A stretch of 22,585 nucleotides of DNA from Stramenopiles sp. TOSAG23-3 (lineage: Eukaryota; Sar), in contig LT642333.1 in NCBI GenBank assembly GCA_900128585.1, forward strand, positions 1 to 22,585, given 5' to 3'. The notes below the pieces were generated by a model. It did no database searches and was not told where the DNA came from. It worked only from the letters and a program-made list of their open reading frames with translations. The position numbers and the translations under genes are program-made. Positions 9,529-19,050 of the stretch are shown here, one piece after another. Each line of letters begins with the position of its first letter. Position 1 is the first letter of the stretch.

Positions 9529-10390
9529 AAATACCTTATCACAGATGCCCAGTTATGTTGTAAAGATCGTTCGGAACGACGGACAGGTGAATACACCGCA
9601 TGGGGGTTGTTATACCTTATTTCCGTCTTCCTTTCGTAGATGCTCGAATGTCAGCGTTTAATTCATTTATACATGTAATAATTGCATGAACAACAAAGAG
9701 AAGAAAGAAGAGCTTTTTGTTGTTGTTGGTGTTGTTGTTTATTTTTACCTGGTGGTGGTATGGTATAAATTACCTATTAATAATATTATTATTTTTTATT
9801 ACTAGATGTCTACGTAGTGGCCTCGTAATATTAAAATATAGATATTTATATTTATTATGTTATCACCTGTGGTAATAATCTCTCAAACTACGTAGTATCC
9901 TAGTCAAAGACAACGTTTGACTACCGGTGTACTGGCTAATAGACTATCTACCGATACCGGTAGAACAGAAAATTCGAACTTCATAGTCTCTATAATTAAT
10001 CAATATAATAACTAAGCAGACTATTGTCTATCTATTTGTTGTTGGTATTTGGGCACACTCCAATTACGTAGTCTCAAAAATATCAGGTACAGGTAGGTAC
10101 CAGGTACGGTACCGACCGGAATGGACAATAATAATACTAGACTTGACTGACTATAAGAAGACGACACTTTTAACTACTACTACTAAAATATTTTTTATAA
10201 ATAATATAATTATTACTTCGTCGTGAACTCTTCGGTATTATACTATTACCGGTGCAATGTTTACAAAAATGAAAGGCGTTCATTCTTTTGCCTTTTTACA
10301 GCAACCTATTTTATTATTCTGTTCACACAGCACTTACACCTTGGCTGACTTTCAAGAATTTTCCAGAGCAATCTTGCCCAGTTTGAAAAG
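9529..10390. promoter_or_regulatory. Divergent intergenic region with GTAC-rich cluster
   Basis: Head-to-head gap between the RING and EF-hand genes. It is mostly AT-rich. Notable pieces are a (TTG)n run near 9717-9740, a pair of CTACCG/CCGATACCGGTAG-like stretches at 9920-9964, and four GGTAC words within about 30 bases at 10086-10112. The ATG at 10257 opens a 48-codon upstream ORF that overlaps the EF-hand start. TTTGCCTTTTTACAG at about 10287-10301 resembles a splice acceptor, so a 5'-UTR intron is possible. Confidence 0.4.
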
Positions 10391-11152
10391 ATGGCTAATT
10401 TAGTAAATGAGGACTCCTCTCCCCTCCTTCTTCGCGCTCTGGCGGCTTTCCGTAACGGTGCGGTAAGGGAAGCACATGTTGTGCTGAAAGTAATGTTGGC
10501 GAAAGGCTCCTGCGGCGAAGGAGACTTAGAGGCAGCAAGTCGATTAAAATTGCAAGTGCAGGATGTTATGATGAATGAAGAGGCAGAGGCAAAAGCGCGG
10601 TTGGCCAGTGGTTTCACTCGTTGCGTGCTAAAAGGTTTCTCGAAATCACGCTACAATGGCAAAAGTGGGACTGCCCGGGCATACTCTGCAGCTAAGGGGC
10701 TTTATACAATTGAATTGGACGGATTCAACGCCAACACCGGGGAATGGGAGTCCGTAGACGCCAGAGACAAAGAGCAATTGGAATGGACAGAAGACGACGC
10801 CCCGCTAATAGCGGGGGACGAGTGGTTGAGCAAACCCTTTGCTACCGCCCTGGAAGAGTTGTTTCGACGTTTCGATGTAGACGAAGATAACTTACTTTCC
10901 AAGGAAGAGCTAAAATTGTATAGTATTGCTGCAAATGAAAACAATAGGTGTTTTACGGACGTAGAGTTGCAAGAGATAGAGGATTATTTTGATTGGAAAG
11001 ATGGTGGTGGGCAGCACAAAAAAGGGGGGTTGACCCTTCGAGGGTGGTATGATATGTACCACACTCAGACATGTAGTGAAGTGGAAGAAACTTGGAAAGA
11101 CTTGCGACGGCTTGGTTACAATGGTCAGTTGAAGCGTTCTGGGAAAAGTTAG
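10391..11152 (+). CDS. EF-hand calcium-binding protein
   Basis: 253 aa, probably soluble (no signal peptide or membrane helix). A canonical EF-hand loop lies at 162-173 (D162, D164, D166, L168, S170, E173; DVDEDNLLSKEE), with flanking helices FATALEELFRRF and ELKLYSIAANE. A second, degenerate EF-like unit follows (YFDWKDGGGQHKKGGLTLRG, about 199-218) with the GLTLRGWYDMYHTQT...TWKDLRRLGYN pattern seen after EF-hands in several plant and protist proteins. The middle (about 78-132) reads like a small SH3-like barrel (VLKGFSKSRYNGKSG...LYTIELDG) of a type often found in MYND/ankyrin proteins. The N-terminus is helical. Role: calcium-responsive protein of unknown partner. The ATG has A at -3 and G at +4. 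It is convergent with the 7TM gene, 168 bases away. Confidence 0.75.
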   Translation: MANLVNEDSSPLLLRALAAFRNGAVREAHVVLKVMLAKGSCGEGDLEAASRLKLQVQDVMMNEEAEAKARLASGFTRCVLKGFSKSRYNGKSGTARAYSAAKGLYTIELDGFNANTGEWESVDARDKEQLEWTEDDAPLIAGDEWLSKPFATALEELFRRFDVDEDNLLSKEELKLYSIAANENNRCFTDVELQEIEDYFDWKDGGGQHKKGGLTLRGWYDMYHTQTCSEVEETWKDLRRLGYNGQLKRSGKS

Positions 11153-11320
11153 TGGGGAAGAACTGAAAAATTAATCAATTCGGTATGCCAACAACTTTAA
11201 AACAGAATATCAAATTTTTACAAGCTAGAGTGCCAGTAAATAATATAACTTGTTTTTTATCTATACTAGAGCAGAATACTTCACTTGCGAGAAGTAGGTT
11301 TTAAAAAGTGGGGCCACAGA

Positions 11321-13006
11321 TCAGATTTTATCAATCCCGATCTCTCGATGCTTCGTTGCCTCTCGACCACAATCAAAAATGTACTCATCGGTAGGTAAGT
11401 CTACTTTCGGTTGGCCGACGCCATCATTTGCGGCATAATGCTCGGAGCTGGAGAGAGGTTCAGGGTAATCTTCTTCTTCGCAAGTCGTATATATTGCACA
11501 AAAAACATCTTCCCTACTTCTCTTCATTCCTTTCTCTCGTCTGTTGGACGACGTTTCCGTTGCCTCGTGGCGATGGCGCTCGTTCGTAAAACACCACAGC
11601 CTGTAGTTATACCAGTAACGTTTGCGAGATCGCGGAAACTTAGGAGGGAACCGCTTCCTCGCCACCTCATTTCTAGAAGCTGGCAATACACATGGGTTTA
11701 TCGATGATCGCAGTTTTGGGCTAATTAACAGAAACATTTGAAGGCACAAAATCGTCTGTATGTTGTCGATGATATCCGACCAATACGACGCATACTCGTC
11801 GGCAGAGAGCTCAAGCAAACGGTGCACAGAATACCGAGGGATCCAGCAGATTATACATGCCCAAATCACACATAACTTTAGGTACACAGTGCTCTTATTC
11901 GCACGCACGAACAACCACAGAAGCTGCGTTTGCAAGCCTACTATGAACGGCAAAGCAATCATGATGTTCAATAGGTATATGTACAAAAATGGACTAGGCA
12001 TGATTTTCACGTATCCCCCCAATGGGCAATCATCACGGTTTCGCAAAAAAAAATCCAAGCCCTTGCTTGGTCCTCCAAGGTCCAACACCAAAAGGATAAA
12101 AGCAACGGCGTTTGCAAAGAGGATAACAATGGACAGTTTTAGGTATGTAAAGCACCGGTTCCCACGCGCAAAAGCTTGTCGCATTGCCAAAAATGATAAA
12201 ACTGGCGGAACTTCCTTCTCCGCATACTGCATATGCTGCGAGTCAGTTGGATAAGTATCGTCCAAAAGCTTCGTTTTCAAGGAGGATGTCATCCGACTGG
12301 ACTTGCATATTGCCCGGATGGACCTTTTTGCGTGCTTCGTTTTACCGTACTTCTTCAAAAGTAATTCAGTGTGTTTGGAAAGGCCACCTGGTGGCAAATA
12401 GCCAGCTTTTGGAGATGATGCCCGCCGACTAGACTTTGTCCGGATGGACTGTTTCGCATGATTTCCCCCTCCATATTTGTGTAAACGGAGCCACTCGCTC
12501 TTGGAAAAACCCCGTGGATAGCGGTGACCGTGCAACGGTAGAGAAGCACTTTTTCCAAACGTGTACTTTTCTTTGGTCATTGGGCTCTTTTGGCGCGGAG
12601 CAACGTTTGCAGTGGGCAAAAGCTCTTTACGGGAATCAATTTTCACAGTACAAAAGGTTTCTATTGTTAAAAACAGCCACAACCATTTGTCAATAATGAT
12701 ACAGGACCAGTCGCTCAAGTTTTTCAACCAGCAGAGGTTCTCGGGGATGTCTTTTGAAAAAATGGCGTCTAAAGCGTACGTTATACAGTAACTGACTGTC
12801 AGGCACAAGATAATGTAAAAATTGTTTTTATTTACATACTGTTCAAACACATTCTTTTTTATTGCGATGTAGCGTTTGTAAAACAAAACCTTTAGCGAAG
12901 CAGCAAACAGGACGAAAGAAAACGTAAGGCAGATTAGGTCGAGGGTGAAGGTATACTTGTCAGCGTTCACAAGGACGATCCTTCCGCTTTCGCTGCTGTC
13001 CGTCAT
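11321..13006 (-). CDS. GPCR-like seven-transmembrane protein with repeat-bearing loop
   Basis: 561 aa. Seven hydrophobic segments are visible at about 22-44, 62-84, 99-121, 289-311, 338-366, 374-394 and 410-432, with a short N-terminus and a long basic C-terminal tail, consistent with an outside N-terminus. C92 before TM3 and C327 between TM4 and TM5 are placed like the conserved GPCR disulphide. The loop between TM3 and TM4 is about 165 residues and very basic. It contains a degenerate tandem repeat: PRGFSKSEWLRLHKYGGG (from 164) and PGGLSKHTELLLKKYGKT (from 206), each followed by H-A-K-x-S-I-R and a Ser/Arg stretch. I recognise no named receptor family, and no DRY or NPxxY motif is clear. 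Function unknown; receptor or other 7TM protein. Confidence 0.65.
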   Translation of the reverse strand: MTDSSESGRIVLVNADKYTFTLDLICLTFSFVLFAASLKVLFYKRYIAIKKNVFEQYVNKNNFYIILCLTVSYCITYALDAIFSKDIPENLCWLKNLSDWSCIIIDKWLWLFLTIETFCTVKIDSRKELLPTANVAPRQKSPMTKEKYTFGKSASLPLHGHRYPRGFSKSEWLRLHKYGGGNHAKQSIRTKSSRRASSPKAGYLPPGGLSKHTELLLKKYGKTKHAKRSIRAICKSSRMTSSLKTKLLDDTYPTDSQHMQYAEKEVPPVLSFLAMRQAFARGNRCFTYLKLSIVILFANAVAFILLVLDLGGPSKGLDFFLRNRDDCPLGGYVKIMPSPFLYIYLLNIMIALPFIVGLQTQLLWLFVRANKSTVYLKLCVIWACIICWIPRYSVHRLLELSADEYASYWSDIIDNIQTILCLQMFLLISPKLRSSINPCVLPASRNEVARKRFPPKFPRSRKRYWYNYRLWCFTNERHRHEATETSSNRREKGMKRSREDVFCAIYTTCEEEDYPEPLSSSEHYAANDGVGQPKVDLPTDEYIFDCGREATKHREIGIDKI

Positions 13007-14058
13007 CCCTGGAGCTGGACGGGTTCGAAGCGATAATAGTTATGCCGGGCAGGATTCGTTTCCTGTCTGTTTCATTAAAATCCATTATCTTAAAACTGCT
13101 TCGAATCATGGTCCGTTTGTAAAAGTCTTGTTTTGTGAGGTCGTTTCGTAAAAGAACAAACCCCCAACAATACTAATAGTACCAGTATTAGTTTTACTAT
13201 CGCAACAGGCAACAGTACAATAAAAATCACAACAACAATAAAAATCCAATAAAAACAAAAAACCCATACTACACATACAGGTATTATAATAAATTACAAG
13301 TACCTGGTACCGGGTACAGGAATTATACCAAATGTCCCGAGTTCTGCAGTTGAATTAATTTGCTTAGCTGATGCTGTGTGATGTTAAATATATTGAAGCT
13401 GCCAATGAGGAGAACATGTATAAATACATCAAATAACATTGATGCTGTGTTTATTTATTATATTGATTCATTACAACCCTTTCATCAACTCAACTAAAAC
13501 GACGAAGGACAAAAGCAAAATCAAAAAGAGAAAGAAAAAAAAGGGGGGGGGGAATGTTTCTTATTATTTAACTCTTAATAATTAGCCTTCTTTTATATAG
13601 CATTAGCATTAATAGTATTGTATGTGTGTGACATATGCTATGCTATACTAATAGAATGGAATGCAGCAATATGATTAAATGAGGAGTGTGAGTGAGGAGT
13701 GTACAGAGTGTAATAAAATCTTCATATTTAAATAATATAGAATAGGGAAGAAGTAGAACAGCGATCTGCTTTAGGTTATAGGTCATCCATCGTACATGAA
13801 ATAGGATTAAACAACGAAGTAGGAAGGAATGGAGTGAGTGAGCAGGTATGGTTAAAGGACGGAGCAAGAGCAATTTGCATTGTTAGGGAACAATTTTATT
13901 TTCACACAGAGAGTGGAGAGAGAGTAAGTTTGAATATTTAACAGTTTGTACGTAAGGTAGAGGTGGGTTTGATTAAGTAAGCGAAAGAAAGCATTCCCAA
14001 AAGAAACAGTCCGTACTTGAAAGAAAAGAAATAGCATATTGGGTGGTTGCAAAGAACA
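13007..14058. promoter_or_regulatory. Divergent intergenic region
   Basis: Head-to-head gap of about 1.05 kb between the 7TM and Frizzled-like genes. It contains a GTAC cluster at 13299-13317 (GTACC, GGTACC, GGGTAC), an AT-rich core, a G-run near 13543-13552 and several AG-rich stretches at 13680-13925. The minus-strand open frames here begin with poor starts and are low complexity, so I call no gene. It must hold both promoters. Confidence 0.4.
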
Positions 14059-15027
14059 ATGAAGGTCACCGTTGGTATTCTCGTCTGTTTTCTCCTGGCG
14101 ACGCTGGCGACTTCTTTGTCCTTGCGGCGTTCAAACGTTCGCTCGGGGCAGGGGAAAACAACGCCATCGGAATTGCACGGGGTCATGCCACGTCTCGATA
14201 AGAACATATCGAAGGCAGGCCCAAAGTTGAAACTGTTTGGTGCAGTTCCAAAAGGAAGTGTCAAGATGAAAACTCCCATTAGCCACGGCAAGTGCGTCAA
14301 GATTGCTGCCCCAAAAGTCTGCACTGGCACGGAGGACTTCTACTACGGGACCGTTGGCTCGCACGTTTCCAAGTCAAGCGTCAAGGAAATATCGGAAGGG
14401 ATATCGAAAATTTTTGACTTGCTTCCCATGGTGAGCGTCATGCTCAAACCTGAAGACCAGGCCAAGTTCCAGAAATGCTTGCCGAGTATGTCCAACTTGG
14501 TATGCCATTCCCTATTGCCAAGGTGCAACCTGCAGTGCCAACAAATGAAGCCATGCCAATCTGCATGCGCTACAATGTTCAATGGTTGCATCCCCAAAGA
14601 CGCAATCAAAGACATTGGAAAAGTCCGCTCCGGAGGCTCTTATCGACCCATGATTTTAGGTGCCATCGGTGCCGCAGAGGGATCGCCTGTCATGACGGTG
14701 GTTGACAGTATTTTAGACAGCCTTTCGGATCCAACGTGTAGCAGCCCAATGTACTCGAAAGCAACGAACAGAAAGTTGTGCCTTGGGGACGAGTATGAGG
14801 GGGGAACGTGCGGGGACCCAGTGCCCGTTGACATCAGGGCAGAGATTGCGAAGAAGACCCACGACAACATGATGGTGTTGAAACGTCGTGTAAACGACTC
14901 CGCAGTCCATAAAGACGCGGATGAAACGGAGAAGAAAGTGTACCAAAAGCTTAACGTGAAACCGGAAAAGTCGGAGAACATAACCTCCAAATCAGACGAA
15001 GAGGCCTTCTTCATAGACATGGATTAA
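14059..15027 (+). CDS. Secreted Frizzled-type cysteine-rich domain protein
   Basis: 322 aa from the ATG at 14059; the frame upstream opens only through a TTG. A signal peptide is obvious (residues 1-22, VTVGILVCFLLATLATSLS). Residues 79-227 show the Frizzled CRD spacing: C79, C88, C140, C149, C156, C160, C166, C170, C177 and C227, with the motif CLPSMSNLVCHSLLPRC and KPCQSAC resembling FLCS...PxC and PPCRxxC of Frizzled. There is no membrane helix after the CRD, so it resembles a soluble ligand-binding or decoy domain rather than a receptor. Possible N-glycosylation sites are N49, N279 and N307. The tail is charged, Lys/Glu rich. A GPI or membrane anchor is not evident. The ligand is unknown. 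Similar soluble CRDs occur in other protists, but orthology cannot be claimed here. Confidence 0.7.
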   Translation: MKVTVGILVCFLLATLATSLSLRRSNVRSGQGKTTPSELHGVMPRLDKNISKAGPKLKLFGAVPKGSVKMKTPISHGKCVKIAAPKVCTGTEDFYYGTVGSHVSKSSVKEISEGISKIFDLLPMVSVMLKPEDQAKFQKCLPSMSNLVCHSLLPRCNLQCQQMKPCQSACATMFNGCIPKDAIKDIGKVRSGGSYRPMILGAIGAAEGSPVMTVVDSILDSLSDPTCSSPMYSKATNRKLCLGDEYEGGTCGDPVPVDIRAEIAKKTHDNMMVLKRRVNDSAVHKDADETEKKVYQKLNVKPEKSENITSKSDEEAFFIDMD

Positions 15028-15273
15028 GTTAGCATTGCTAGAATATTTAGATATATGTTTAATTCCCTTTTTCATGCACGCTCTGGTCTCTCTGGCTTTT
15101 CTTCCAATTCTTTTTTCTCTACCGGTTAGATCTCCTAATAATATATAGATTTTATCATATATAATAGCGTATTCACATATTTTATTGGAATTATACTATT
15201 TAATGATGATAATATGTGTGATGAGGATACACATACAACATACACAGTTGTAACATTGGTATTATATACGAGG
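15028..15273. other. 3' flank of the Frizzled-like gene, AT-rich
   Basis: AT-rich DNA with no gene or RNA recognised, ending where repeat cluster B begins near 15274. Confidence 0.5.
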
Positions 15274-15700
15274 AGGCTGCTTGGAAAATCACATAAGGAA
15301 TGAGTCATCTATGAGTGTGACATCGGATGAGGAAGTTACGGGTCATTTGAAGCATTGCTAATCCACCTACCGATTCGGATCATGAATGGAGTACATCTGA
15401 GAATGATAGTCAACACTAAGTGACAAGGGTATATTGATTTTTAGTAAAACCACAATCAAGAGCAGACATAAGTTCGCAGTGCATGAAGGAACGTATACCT
15501 CTAATGGACCAAAGGAGCAGATTCATTTTCGCGGTACATGAGAAAGCTAAATTTTAATTTAAACTTCATGAAGGAATGCAAACCTAGAATCTCTAAATCT
15601 AGATTTCAGTTCGCAGTACATTAAATTTTAATTACTTAAATAACAGCCAATTTTCTTGTTTTTAAACTTAAATAACAACAGCCAATTTTTGTTTTTAAAA
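15274..15700. repeat. Dispersed repeat family copy (cluster B)
   Basis: The longest continuous copy. It starts GGCTGCTTGGAAAATCACA and continues through a stretch shared with the end of cluster C (15276-15337 with 19759-19826). The 26-base block ATGGAGTACATCTGAGAATG... lies at 15386-15411 and is identical to 6191-6216 and 19401-19426. The block at 15442-15540 is an inverted match to 5562-5656. Two copies of the 20-base word AACAGCCAATTTTCTTGTTT (15642-15661 exact; near 15675 degenerate) close it. Broken reading frames are visible (N-E-S-S-M-S-V-T-S-D-E-E-V, and K-S-R-H-K-F-A-V-H-E). Confidence 0.75.
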
Positions 15701-15820
15701 ATCTTCAAAAAAAACAACAAAATGGTGTCCACTTTCTAGACTATCTTTTTAAACGTTGGATTACTACATTCAATAGAACTAAGAAAAAAGGGAATGCTTT
15801 TCGACCAGACTAGGGGGCCA

Positions 15821-16444
15821 TTATTCTACTGCTTTAAACGAGCGAAGCATAGACTCCGCTTTTGAACGCAATTTTGATACCCCGGCTTGAAATGCCTTGT
15901 CGCTCGTACCGTCAAAACCTCTACTTTCCAGCAAGGCAAGCAGCTCCACAATAAGTTCCTGTTGTTCCAGGACATGGCTTCTTGCGATGCCTGAAGAAAT
16001 GTCTCTCACCGCGTCTTTGCGAGTAAGCTTGTAGTCAGTCGCTTCATCTGAATCTTTTGTTGAACTGAAGAACTTGTCTTTCATCGCATTCAGTGTAAAC
16101 GTAGCCCTTCGACCAATTCCGCTTTTCTTCTGCCAACTGGACGACCCATGATCTACCTTGCCCCCAGCACTTAGGTTGTCCGGAGAACTGAGAAAGATTG
16201 ACCCTGTTCTTGAGTCCCGCTCTATCTTGTTCAACACCTTGCTGCACGCTGCTGCTTCTTGATAATTGGGAGTATTGTCCTCCTTCCATGCTTCCCATGA
16301 CGGAATGCCAGGCGGTTTCGACGTCGGCCTTGGAGGGGGGACAGCGTTGCCATCGTTTGTCGGAGAAAGTGAACCTTGCCTTTCAGTCTCTTCGGGTTCG
16401 TCATTCTCGGATATCCCCATAAGAGAACCACGCTTAAACGACAT
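15821..16444 (-). CDS. Hypothetical Ser/Pro-rich protein
   Basis: 207 aa from the ATG at 16444; the frame opens further upstream only through a TTG at 16459. No signal peptide, membrane segment or known domain is visible. The N-terminal half is disordered-looking and rich in Ser, Glu and Pro, with a proline stretch AVPPPRPTSKPPGIP. The C-terminal third (about 150-205) looks helical and amphipathic: HVLEQQELIVELLALLESRG then SKLRSKAESMLRSF, a possible coiled coil. Codon use and GC resemble the neighbouring genes, which supports real coding sequence. Possibly a cytosolic adaptor or regulatory protein; the function is not known. It is divergent to the archaemetzincin-like gene. Confidence 0.6.
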   Translation of the reverse strand: MSFKRGSLMGISENDEPEETERQGSLSPTNDGNAVPPPRPTSKPPGIPSWEAWKEDNTPNYQEAAACSKVLNKIERDSRTGSIFLSSPDNLSAGGKVDHGSSSWQKKSGIGRRATFTLNAMKDKFFSSTKDSDEATDYKLTRKDAVRDISSGIARSHVLEQQELIVELLALLESRGFDGTSDKAFQAGVSKLRSKAESMLRSFKAVE

Positions 16445-17460
16445 CTTGTCGGCAACCAAGAAGCCTTTTTAACAAATTTCTTGCCCTTTTTTTGTTGTTC
16501 TTCAATTGAACAATTCGTTTTAATGTTATCATCTCCATGGAATAGAACGCGAACGCACAAAGTTTCAACTTCATACGTGATACAATAAATTATTATTATT
16601 CGTAATAGCTAAGATAATAATATTATTTACAACAACAACAACAATAAAAAAAATATAATATTATTAGACACTATTATTACTATAGTCGGTCTATACGACG
16701 ACGCTGCGACTACTTTTTATTTGTCTTTTTTATTATTTTATTTTGATAGACAGACTATTATTGTTCTTCTTGTTGTTGTTGTTCATTCATCAACAAAAAA
16801 AATAAAAATTATTACAGTATTATAATATTATACTGTATTATATTTTTTTTTTATTTTATATTTTTTTTTCTGTACGAAGAGCAGAGGAGGAGGAGCAAAG
16901 AAAAATAATTATTGCCAAGTCAGTCAGCTCTGGGAGGAGGAGGGAGGGGAGCGCTCTTCTTCTTCTCCTCCTCCTCCTCCTGTCTCCTTCTTCTTTTTTT
17001 TCTTCTTTCCAACAACAACATCCGTTTTTTTTTTATACTATTATTATTATTTTTTTTTGTGCAATGTATATTAATAGACTACCGAGTACCGTACCTATAA
17101 TATCATGTAGTTGGTTGTACAACATCTCAACAAAAGCAAATAAATATTATTATTCCACGTGGATTATTGAATTAATAATAATTATTTTCAGAGGACGACT
17201 GACAATAACGAAATATATTTTGTGATGAAAATATACTCTCTACATCTTCGTGTAAAATTGATTGTTGCCAAGTAATACCTACATTCGTGACTATGGTGCA
17301 GCTTCTGATCCTCACTTGTTTTGGAAGAATTTCTTAATTTCACGCAATCCACCTGGTCTGTGATCCATACAGAAACTTCTAGGACCTAGAGCGGACGAGG
17401 CCGTACTAGCAGGTTGAGACGGCGAACGTCGCCCAACGAGCGCTCAAGTAGGACACGGAA
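16445..17460. promoter_or_regulatory. Divergent intergenic region with polypurine/polypyrimidine tracts
   Basis: Head-to-head gap of about 1 kb. It has long A/T runs, CAA microsatellites near 16630 and 16760, an 8-bp-arm inverted repeat at 16813-16837, and a purine block (16931-16950) followed by a pyrimidine block (16955-16995) that could fold back on each other. ACCGTACC-type words lie near 17087-17096. Open frames here are low complexity and not genes. Promoters for both neighbours must lie within it. Confidence 0.4.
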
Positions 17461-19050
17461 ATGGCCGAGCAGAGCTTGCAAGATGAAGCATCAAAATTGG
17501 CAGAAGAGATTGAGCGGAAGAGGGATGCCGAAGAAAGGAAGAACAAAACGAAGAAAATGGGGTTTATGTACGGGGTGGTCTCAGAGGCAAGTGCAGTAAA
17601 AAAGCTAAAACTGAAAATGAAGGCTGAGTATTACTTGCCACCGGCGGGCCCTATAAAATGGTTCCCTCCGAAGGACGACGTCTGTCGGTCTGCCGTGGGG
17701 GATACCAGTGGTCTAACGAGCCGAATGAAAGAGGTGTATAATGCAGACAGTCAAATGTTCAGTACCTGCCCGTCCCCATGGGACGATGAATGGCTGGCGA
17801 AGTTCGGGGACCGTGAAAAAGGGCAAACGTTTCCTCAGTGGATGGAAGACGAAGACAAGAAAATCCCTTGCGGGGAGGCACGTTCCCATATCTACCTGTG
17901 TCCAGTTGGGAAAGACTACTCTCCGCTACTTATTAAGTCCATGGTGAACGTCATTCGTGGCTTTTGCTACGGGTGTCGTATACACGAACTGCCGTACGTC
18001 CCCATAGATCCCTCCTGGTTCTACAATGTTCATGACTGGATGAGTGATGACGACGGGGACGACGGCAGCAGCGAGGATGAAGAGTCGATGGAGGCGGATG
18101 GGTTGGAAGACCTTCTTGTAGAGGATGAGAAAGCGAAGTGGCAGCGGGAAGTGAAAAGAAAGTTTGAGCGAAGAAAGCGCGAGGAGGCTCGGGCCCGAAA
18201 GGTCCGGCATCGGCGCCGGAAAAAAATGGCTGCCCGGTCTGCGGACCGGGTCAAGGTGTGTGTCACCCCGGTGCTGGATTACCTTCGGAACAAATTGAAT
18301 CACGATTGGCACGGTGCAGACAACGCATACATAGTCATTGCCATTTCAACGTACGAGATGGTGGATCCTCACGCTGCAAGCAAAGTGGATATCGAAATAG
18401 AAGCTCTCCAGCGGAAGGCAAATACAATAAAAATGGAAGAAATCGAGCCTCATCGTAAAGTTCTGGCAGAGGCCATCATGCAGGGGAAAGCAGCTCGCGC
18501 TCAAGCGCTTGCGAAGGAGAAAAAGTTGGCTGACAAACTGCAGAAGGTGAAGCATGGGATTGAGGCATTGTACAAAGAGGCAGAAAAGGCGTGGGAAGGG
18601 TTAGAAGAAAAAATTGTACCAAAGGATAGGGTCGGTGTCATGAGTATCGCGTACATGGATCCTTTGTTTGGAATGTCCGCTGCGGAAAAACGGCGTGCCA
18701 ACTCAAATGGAAGAAAAGACGAGAACACTGAAACGCTGATTCGCCGTAGCTGCAAGCGGTTAACGCACACGTTTGGTCACCTGCTGGGGTTGGAGCACTG
18801 TATTTACTACCATTGCCGCATGAACGGGTGCCTAACGACGAGCGAGCAGGAAGAAAGCCCTTGCTATTTGTGCGCGGTGTGCCTACGGAAGCTTCACAAC
18901 GCTATTGGTATTCACACGACAAGGCGCGTCATAGAGCGATATTACGAGAACCGCAAGTTTTATGGGGGAATATGGAGGAAAGCCTTCGGTCCAGAAGTAG
19001 AAAATTGGTACAAAGAGAGAATAGCTCGCATCGAACGGTGCGTGGATTGA
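17461..19050 (+). CDS. Archaemetzincin-like protein with altered catalytic Glu
   Basis: 529 aa, AMZ-type metallopeptidase scaffold. Family signatures: TFPQWMEDE and IYLCPVG (about 123-149), YIVIAISTYEMVDP (290-303), VGVMSIAYMDPLFG (391-404), then the zinc site and second zinc site. The first zinc ligands H436, H440 and H446 are present. The expected Glu after the first His, the catalytic general base in HExxH, is T437 (ACG at 18769-18771). C447 and C452, M454 of the Met-turn, and C471 and C474 of the second zinc site are kept. Human AMZ1/AMZ2 retain HExxH, so this protein is probably catalytically weak or dead. Two insertions enlarge the usual roughly 360-residue domain: an acidic then strongly basic segment (195-262) and a coiled coil (305-385), plus an N-terminal coiled-coil stretch (1-60). 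No signal peptide. Convergent with the TOM1-like gene. Confidence 0.85.
   Translation: MAEQSLQDEASKLAEEIERKRDAEERKNKTKKMGFMYGVVSEASAVKKLKLKMKAEYYLPPAGPIKWFPPKDDVCRSAVGDTSGLTSRMKEVYNADSQMFSTCPSPWDDEWLAKFGDREKGQTFPQWMEDEDKKIPCGEARSHIYLCPVGKDYSPLLIKSMVNVIRGFCYGCRIHELPYVPIDPSWFYNVHDWMSDDDGDDGSSEDEESMEADGLEDLLVEDEKAKWQREVKRKFERRKREEARARKVRHRRRKKMAARSADRVKVCVTPVLDYLRNKLNHDWHGADNAYIVIAISTYEMVDPHAASKVDIEIEALQRKANTIKMEEIEPHRKVLAEAIMQGKAARAQALAKEKKLADKLQKVKHGIEALYKEAEKAWEGLEEKIVPKDRVGVMSIAYMDPLFGMSAAEKRRANSNGRKDENTETLIRRSCKRLTHTFGHLLGLEHCIYYHCRMNGCLTTSEQEESPCYLCAVCLRKLHNAIGIHTTRRVIERYYENRKFYGGIWRKAFGPEVENWYKERIARIERCVD

Noticed and set aside
13019-13060. GGGTTCGAAGC resembling a tRNA T-arm
   Set aside because: No matching T-stem, anticodon arm or acceptor stem can be paired around it.
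13643-14052. Minus-strand frames upstream of the Frizzled-like gene
   Set aside because: Low-complexity translations in AT-rich or AG-rich DNA without domains; more likely a promoter/leader region.
16912-17100. Plus-strand frame through the TCC/TTC tract
   Set aside because: Translation is Ser/Leu/Phe runs from a microsatellite, so not a gene.
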